A DNA stretch of 64,000 nt from positions 293,884 through 357,883 of the forward strand of contig NZ_JAFIQU010000003.1 of assembly GCF_017355985.1 (NCBI RefSeq). Direction: 5' to 3'. Of this stretch, positions 60,973 through 64,000 are shown piece by piece. The position numbers and the translations under genes are program-made. This DNA comes from Arenibaculum pallidiluteum. GTDB taxonomy: Bacteria > Pseudomonadota > Alphaproteobacteria > Azospirillales > Azospirillaceae. Within the stretch, counting starts at the first letter, position 1. The number at the start of each line of letters is the position of its first letter. The notes beneath the pieces were generated by a model, which was given only the letters and a program-made list of their open reading frames with translations, was not told the DNA's origin and did no database searches.

Positions 60973-61662
60973 GTGTTGCTCACTCTCGATAGACGCGCCA
61001 GGCCCGCACCGCCGTTGGAGGTCCTGGTGGTCGACGACCATGTGCTGGTCCGGCGTGGCCTCGCGCTCTCGATCGAGGAGGCGCACCCCCGGGTCCAGGT
61101 CATCGAGGCGGCGTCGCTGGCGCAGGCCGTGGATGTCGCGCGCCGACGACCGGACCTCGCCATGGCGCTGTGCGACCTGCGTCTGCCCGACGCCGACGGC
61201 ATCGACGCGGTGACGGGGCTCGTCGCCGCGCTCGGCGACGTGCCGGTCGTTGTGGTGTCGGCGCAGGAGGATCCCGTCATGATGGCGGCATGCATCCGCG
61301 CCGGTGCCCGCGGCTTCCTGCCCAAGGCTGGGCCGGCCGAGGTGATGACCCATGCCCTGTCGCTTGTGCTCGAGGGCCGGGGCGAGGGCCGGGACCGCTA
61401 CGTGCCAATGCCGGCGCAGGCCCTGTCCTGCCGGCGCGAGGCCAGCGAGGGGGCCGCGCTGCTGGATCGTCTGACGGATCGTCAGCGCGACGTCTTCCGC
61501 CTGCTGCTGGAAGGCCAGTCGAACAAGGAGATCGCGCGCTCGCTCGGCGTGCTCGAGGGCACGGTCAAGGTGCATGTGCGCGCCATCATGCAGAAGCTCG
61601 GCGTATCCAGCCGCACACAGGTCGCCATTGCCGCCGCGCGAGCCGGCTGCCTGAACGTCTGA
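60973..61662 (+). CDS. LuxR-type response regulator
   Basis: This 229-residue protein has an intact receiver with acidic pair Asp21-Asp22 (LVVDDHVLVRRG) and phospho-acceptor Asp68 in LCDLRLPDADG, and a LuxR HTH (LTDRQRDVFRLLLEGQSNKE, EGTVKVHVRAIMQKLGVSSR). GTG 60973 has GGAG 8 bp upstream; GTG 60943 is an alternative. No kinase gene is next to it. It is divergent from the pseudo-receiver paralogue, sharing a 154-bp gap. Confidence 0.9.
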   Translation: MLLTLDRRARPAPPLEVLVVDDHVLVRRGLALSIEEAHPRVQVIEAASLAQAVDVARRRPDLAMALCDLRLPDADGIDAVTGLVAALGDVPVVVVSAQEDPVMMAACIRAGARGFLPKAGPAEVMTHALSLVLEGRGEGRDRYVPMPAQALSCRREASEGAALLDRLTDRQRDVFRLLLEGQSNKEIARSLGVLEGTVKVHVRAIMQKLGVSSRTQVAIAAARAGCLNV

Positions 61663-61810
61663 CGGCCGGGCGACCGGATTTCGGCCGCCCGACGTCCGAC
61701 AGCCCTGGCCCCGTCCCGCCCACCAGAGGCCGGACCCCTGGAGCGGGCTTTCGCGCTCGCCCGCTCGCCGCTAACCTGCCCGGGCTGCGGCAGCCAAAGG
61801 GGGCAGGGCG

Positions 61811-63064
61811 GTGGAGTATCGGTTCGGGACAGCGGCCTCGGCCGTGGACGAGGCGCGGCTGTGGGAGCGCCATGTCCGGATGGCGCAGTTCGGAGCGCTT
61901 CCAGGCGGCGGCGTCAACCGCCAGGCCCTGTCTCCGGAGGACGGCCGCGCACGGCGCGAGCTTGCCCGCTGGGCCGCGGAGCAGGGCTTCACCGTCGCCA
62001 ACGACCCCGTCGCCAATCTCTTCATCCGCAGGGAAGGCAGCGATCCGTCGCTGCCGCCCGTGCTGGCCGGCTCGCACATGGACAGCCAGCCCACCGGCGG
62101 GCGGTTTGACGGCATCTACGGCGTGCTTGCGGCTTTCGAGGTGCTTCAGGCACTGAACGATGCCGGGGTGGTGACCCGCCGCGCCATCGAGGCCGTGGCC
62201 TGGACCAACGAGGAGGGCTCGCGCTTCCAGCCGGGCTGCCTGGGATCGGGCGCCTTCACCGGCGCGATCCCGCCACGCCCCGCTCTGGAGGAGGTCGACC
62301 GAGACGGCATCAGCGCCCGGGCCGCTCTCGATCAGCTGCTCGACGGCGAGTCCGACTTCGCGCGGCGCCCACTGGGCTTCCCCGTGCACGCCTATCTCGA
62401 ATGCCATATCGAGCAGGGGCCGCTGCTGGAGCAGGCGGGCGTTCCGGTCGGCATCGTGACCGGCGTGCAGGGGTCGCGCTGGTTCGCCATCGAAGTGACG
62501 GGCGAGGAGGCGCATGCCGGGACGACGCCAGCACGCCTGCGCAAGGACGCGTTCATGGCCGCCGTAGACATCGTCGATGCGCTGCGGCGGCTGATGCATG
62601 ACCCCGAGGACATTGTGCGCTTCACCGTCGGCCGCTTCGAAGTCGGACCCGGGGCTCCCAACACGGTGCCCGGCCGCGTCTTCTTCACGATCGATTTCCG
62701 GCATCCCGATCCCCACACACTGAAGCGCCTGGGCGACCAGGTGGAGCCCGTCGTGAGGGCCCATGCCGGACACTGCTCCGTGCGGGTGACGGAAACCTTC
62801 ACCTCGGTTCCCTGCGCCTTCGATGCCGGCGCCGTCGCGTCCGTCCGCACGGCCGCCGCCGGTCTGGGCCTGCGGGCTCTCGAGCTGCCGTCGGGGGCCA
62901 ACCATGATGCCCGCTTCCTGGCGGAGGTCTGCCCTTCGGCGATGATTTTCGTGCCCTGCGAGAAGGGCATCAGCCACAACGAAGCCGAGAACGCCACGCC
63001 CGGCGACCTCGCAGCCGGCACGCGCGTGCTCGCCGAGGCCGTCGTCGCCCTTGCCAATTCCTGA
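61811..63064 (+). CDS. M20 zinc-dependent hydrolase (N-carbamoyl-L-amino-acid hydrolase/allantoate amidohydrolase type)
   Basis: This 417-residue enzyme has the M20 fold with GSHMDSQPTGGRFDGIYG (His and bridging Asp), WTNEEGSRFQPGCLGS (Glu ligands), and CHIEQGPLLE. The dimerisation domain HAGTTPARLRKDAF follows. This is the AmaB/HyuC/AllC type, which hydrolyses carbamoyl or ureido amides of amino acids. GTG 61811 is the start. A second M20 gene follows after 15 bp, so a two-step amide catabolic unit is likely. Confidence 0.92.
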   Translation: MEYRFGTAASAVDEARLWERHVRMAQFGALPGGGVNRQALSPEDGRARRELARWAAEQGFTVANDPVANLFIRREGSDPSLPPVLAGSHMDSQPTGGRFDGIYGVLAAFEVLQALNDAGVVTRRAIEAVAWTNEEGSRFQPGCLGSGAFTGAIPPRPALEEVDRDGISARAALDQLLDGESDFARRPLGFPVHAYLECHIEQGPLLEQAGVPVGIVTGVQGSRWFAIEVTGEEAHAGTTPARLRKDAFMAAVDIVDALRRLMHDPEDIVRFTVGRFEVGPGAPNTVPGRVFFTIDFRHPDPHTLKRLGDQVEPVVRAHAGHCSVRVTETFTSVPCAFDAGAVASVRTAAAGLGLRALELPSGANHDARFLAEVCPSAMIFVPCEKGISHNEAENATPGDLAAGTRVLAEAVVALANS

Positions 63065-63079
63065 CACCGGAACCGATCC

Positions 63080-64000
63080 ATGAACATCGACCGCGCCGCC
63101 CTGGGCGAACGTCTCGTCGCGATCCTGTCCGATCTGATCGCGATCCCCTCCGCCTTTCCGCCGGGCGACACCAGCGCCATCTGCGGCTATGCCCGCGAGA
63201 GACTGGCCGCTGCCGGCCTGCGCGCCGAGATTCATGCGCGCACGCCCGGGCTCGACAACTGCGTCGGCCGGATCGGGCCGGGCGGCGGACCGCAGGTCGT
63301 GTTCAACGCCCATGCGGACACCGTCTCCATGGGCGAGCGCGCCATGTGGAACACGGATCCCTTCAAGGCCGAGGTCCGCAACGGCCTCGTCTACGGGCTG
63401 GGCGCCGGAAACTGCAAGGGCAGCATGGCGGTCCATCTGTGGCTGGCGGAGGAGCTGGCGCGCCGCGGCGGACCGAAGCGCGGGGAGGTCGTCTTCACCT
63501 TCGTCGCGGACGAGGAGAATCTCGGGCCCGACGGCATGTACTTCCTGCGCGAGAGCGGCGTCGTGAAGCCCGACATGCTGATCCTTGGCGCGCAGACGGA
63601 GAACCAGCTCATCACCGCCGAGCGCGGCGTGCTGTGGGTGCGCCTGACGGCCACCGGGCGCGCCGCCCATGCCGGCAATCCGGCGGCGGGCGACAACGCC
63701 ATCATGCGGATGGTGCGGCTCCTCGACCGCCTGGATCTCGAGCTCGGGTCGCGGCTGAGCCAGCGGATCGACGGCGCGATGCGCTCGACCATGAACGTCG
63801 GCATGATCCGCGGCGGGCACAACACGAACGTCGTTCCCAACCTCTGCACCGTCGAGATCGATCGGCGTGTCCTGCCGGACGAGAAGGTTTCCGCCGCCTT
63901 CGAGGAGATCCGGACCATGATCGATGAGGCCGGCGAGCCCGGCGGCACAGTGTCGGTCGAGTTCCTGCGCGGCACCAACGGCTTCGCGGCGCCGCAGGAC
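63080..64000 (+). CDS. M20-family metallohydrolase with altered metal-ligand positions (3' end beyond window)
   Basis: 307 codons are visible; the C-terminus is outside the window. The fold shows FNAHADTVSMG (first His and Asp) and FVADEENLGPDG (Glu pair). The bridging motif GRGxxDMKG reads YGLGAGNCKGSMA, with Asn for Asp, and the GEPT position reads LGAQTENQL, where Ala replaces the usual acidic ligand. It may be a specialised or non-catalytic homologue. It is 15 bp from the upstream M20 gene. Confidence 0.85.
   Translation, partial: MNIDRAALGERLVAILSDLIAIPSAFPPGDTSAICGYARERLAAAGLRAEIHARTPGLDNCVGRIGPGGGPQVVFNAHADTVSMGERAMWNTDPFKAEVRNGLVYGLGAGNCKGSMAVHLWLAEELARRGGPKRGEVVFTFVADEENLGPDGMYFLRESGVVKPDMLILGAQTENQLITAERGVLWVRLTATGRAAHAGNPAAGDNAIMRMVRLLDRLDLELGSRLSQRIDGAMRSTMNVGMIRGGHNTNVVPNLCTVEIDRRVLPDEKVSAAFEEIRTMIDEAGEPGGTVSVEFLRGTNGFAAPQD

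Noticed and set aside
61586-63820. 744-codon minus-strand frame across the M20 genes
   Set aside because: Shadow frame; plus strand shows metal-binding motifs.

Overview
The window is about 64 kb of very GC-rich DNA, with coding sequences that have G or C at most third codon positions. It looks like the chromosome of an alphaproteobacterium. Gene families (RlmE-GuaB-RsmB-like-GuaA neighbourhood, MsrPQ, a LivHMGF operon with a DUF6867-type membrane protein, an ECF41 sigma factor) fit Rhodospirillales/Acetobacteraceae (Roseomonas-like), but the taxon is inferred, not shown. No rRNA, CRISPR array, prophage or intact transposon is visible; there is one tRNA gene.

Layout. 1-7.3 kb: sugar or polyol uptake and catabolism locus, with a ROK repressor divergent from an RbsA/RbsC/RbsB-type ABC transporter, a TIM-barrel isomerase and a Gfo/Idh/MocA dehydrogenase. 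7.4-10.7 kb: orphan hybrid histidine kinase and a PAS_5-type protein. 10.7-15.9 kb: LysR regulator divergent from an aldehyde dehydrogenase, then a small membrane protein, an SDR and a DJ-1/PfpI protein. 15.9-24.7 kb: housekeeping block with tRNA-Gln(CUG), Ppx/GppA, rlmE, guaB, a SpoU/TrmH-type methyltransferase, an RsmB-like methyltransferase, two tandem GNAT acetyltransferases and guaA.

24.7-42.8 kb: accessory, regulator-rich region. LysR, TetR, AraC and ECF41 regulators alternate with NTF2-like proteins, quinone reductases, SDRs, alpha/beta hydrolases, a Dabb protein, two MFS transporters, WrbA and MsrPQ. It contains degraded gene pieces (a ParB-like tail, an NTF2-like C-terminus, a DUF3883 C-terminus), so it has been rearranged. 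The ECF41 sigma factor and its carboxymuconolactone-decarboxylase partner are preceded by a close match to the known ECF41 promoter (TGTCACA, 17 bp, CGTC).

42.8-49.7 kb: cell-envelope genes, including a monooxygenase-like protein, a lipoprotein, a lytic transglycosylase, a 25-residue membrane microprotein, a DUF4398-like lipoprotein with an OmpA-like lipoprotein, an Ala/Pro-rich HTH protein and a DegP/DegQ protease. 49.8-53.4 kb: class II deacetylase, RidA, ROK sugar kinase and AzlCD amino-acid exporter. 53.7-59.3 kb: branched-chain amino-acid ABC importer. 59.3-64 kb: two small conserved-looking proteins, a divergent pair of LuxR-type regulators (one with a receiver lacking its phospho-acceptor Asp), and two M20 amidohydrolases, the last cut by the window end.

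No completely new multi-gene system could be established. The best leads are the ECF41 regulon promoter, the Ala/Pro-linker HTH protein, the pseudo-receiver/true-receiver pair, the M20 enzyme with altered metal-ligand positions, the Dabb-hydrolase operon with spaced operator repeats, and the relic fragments.
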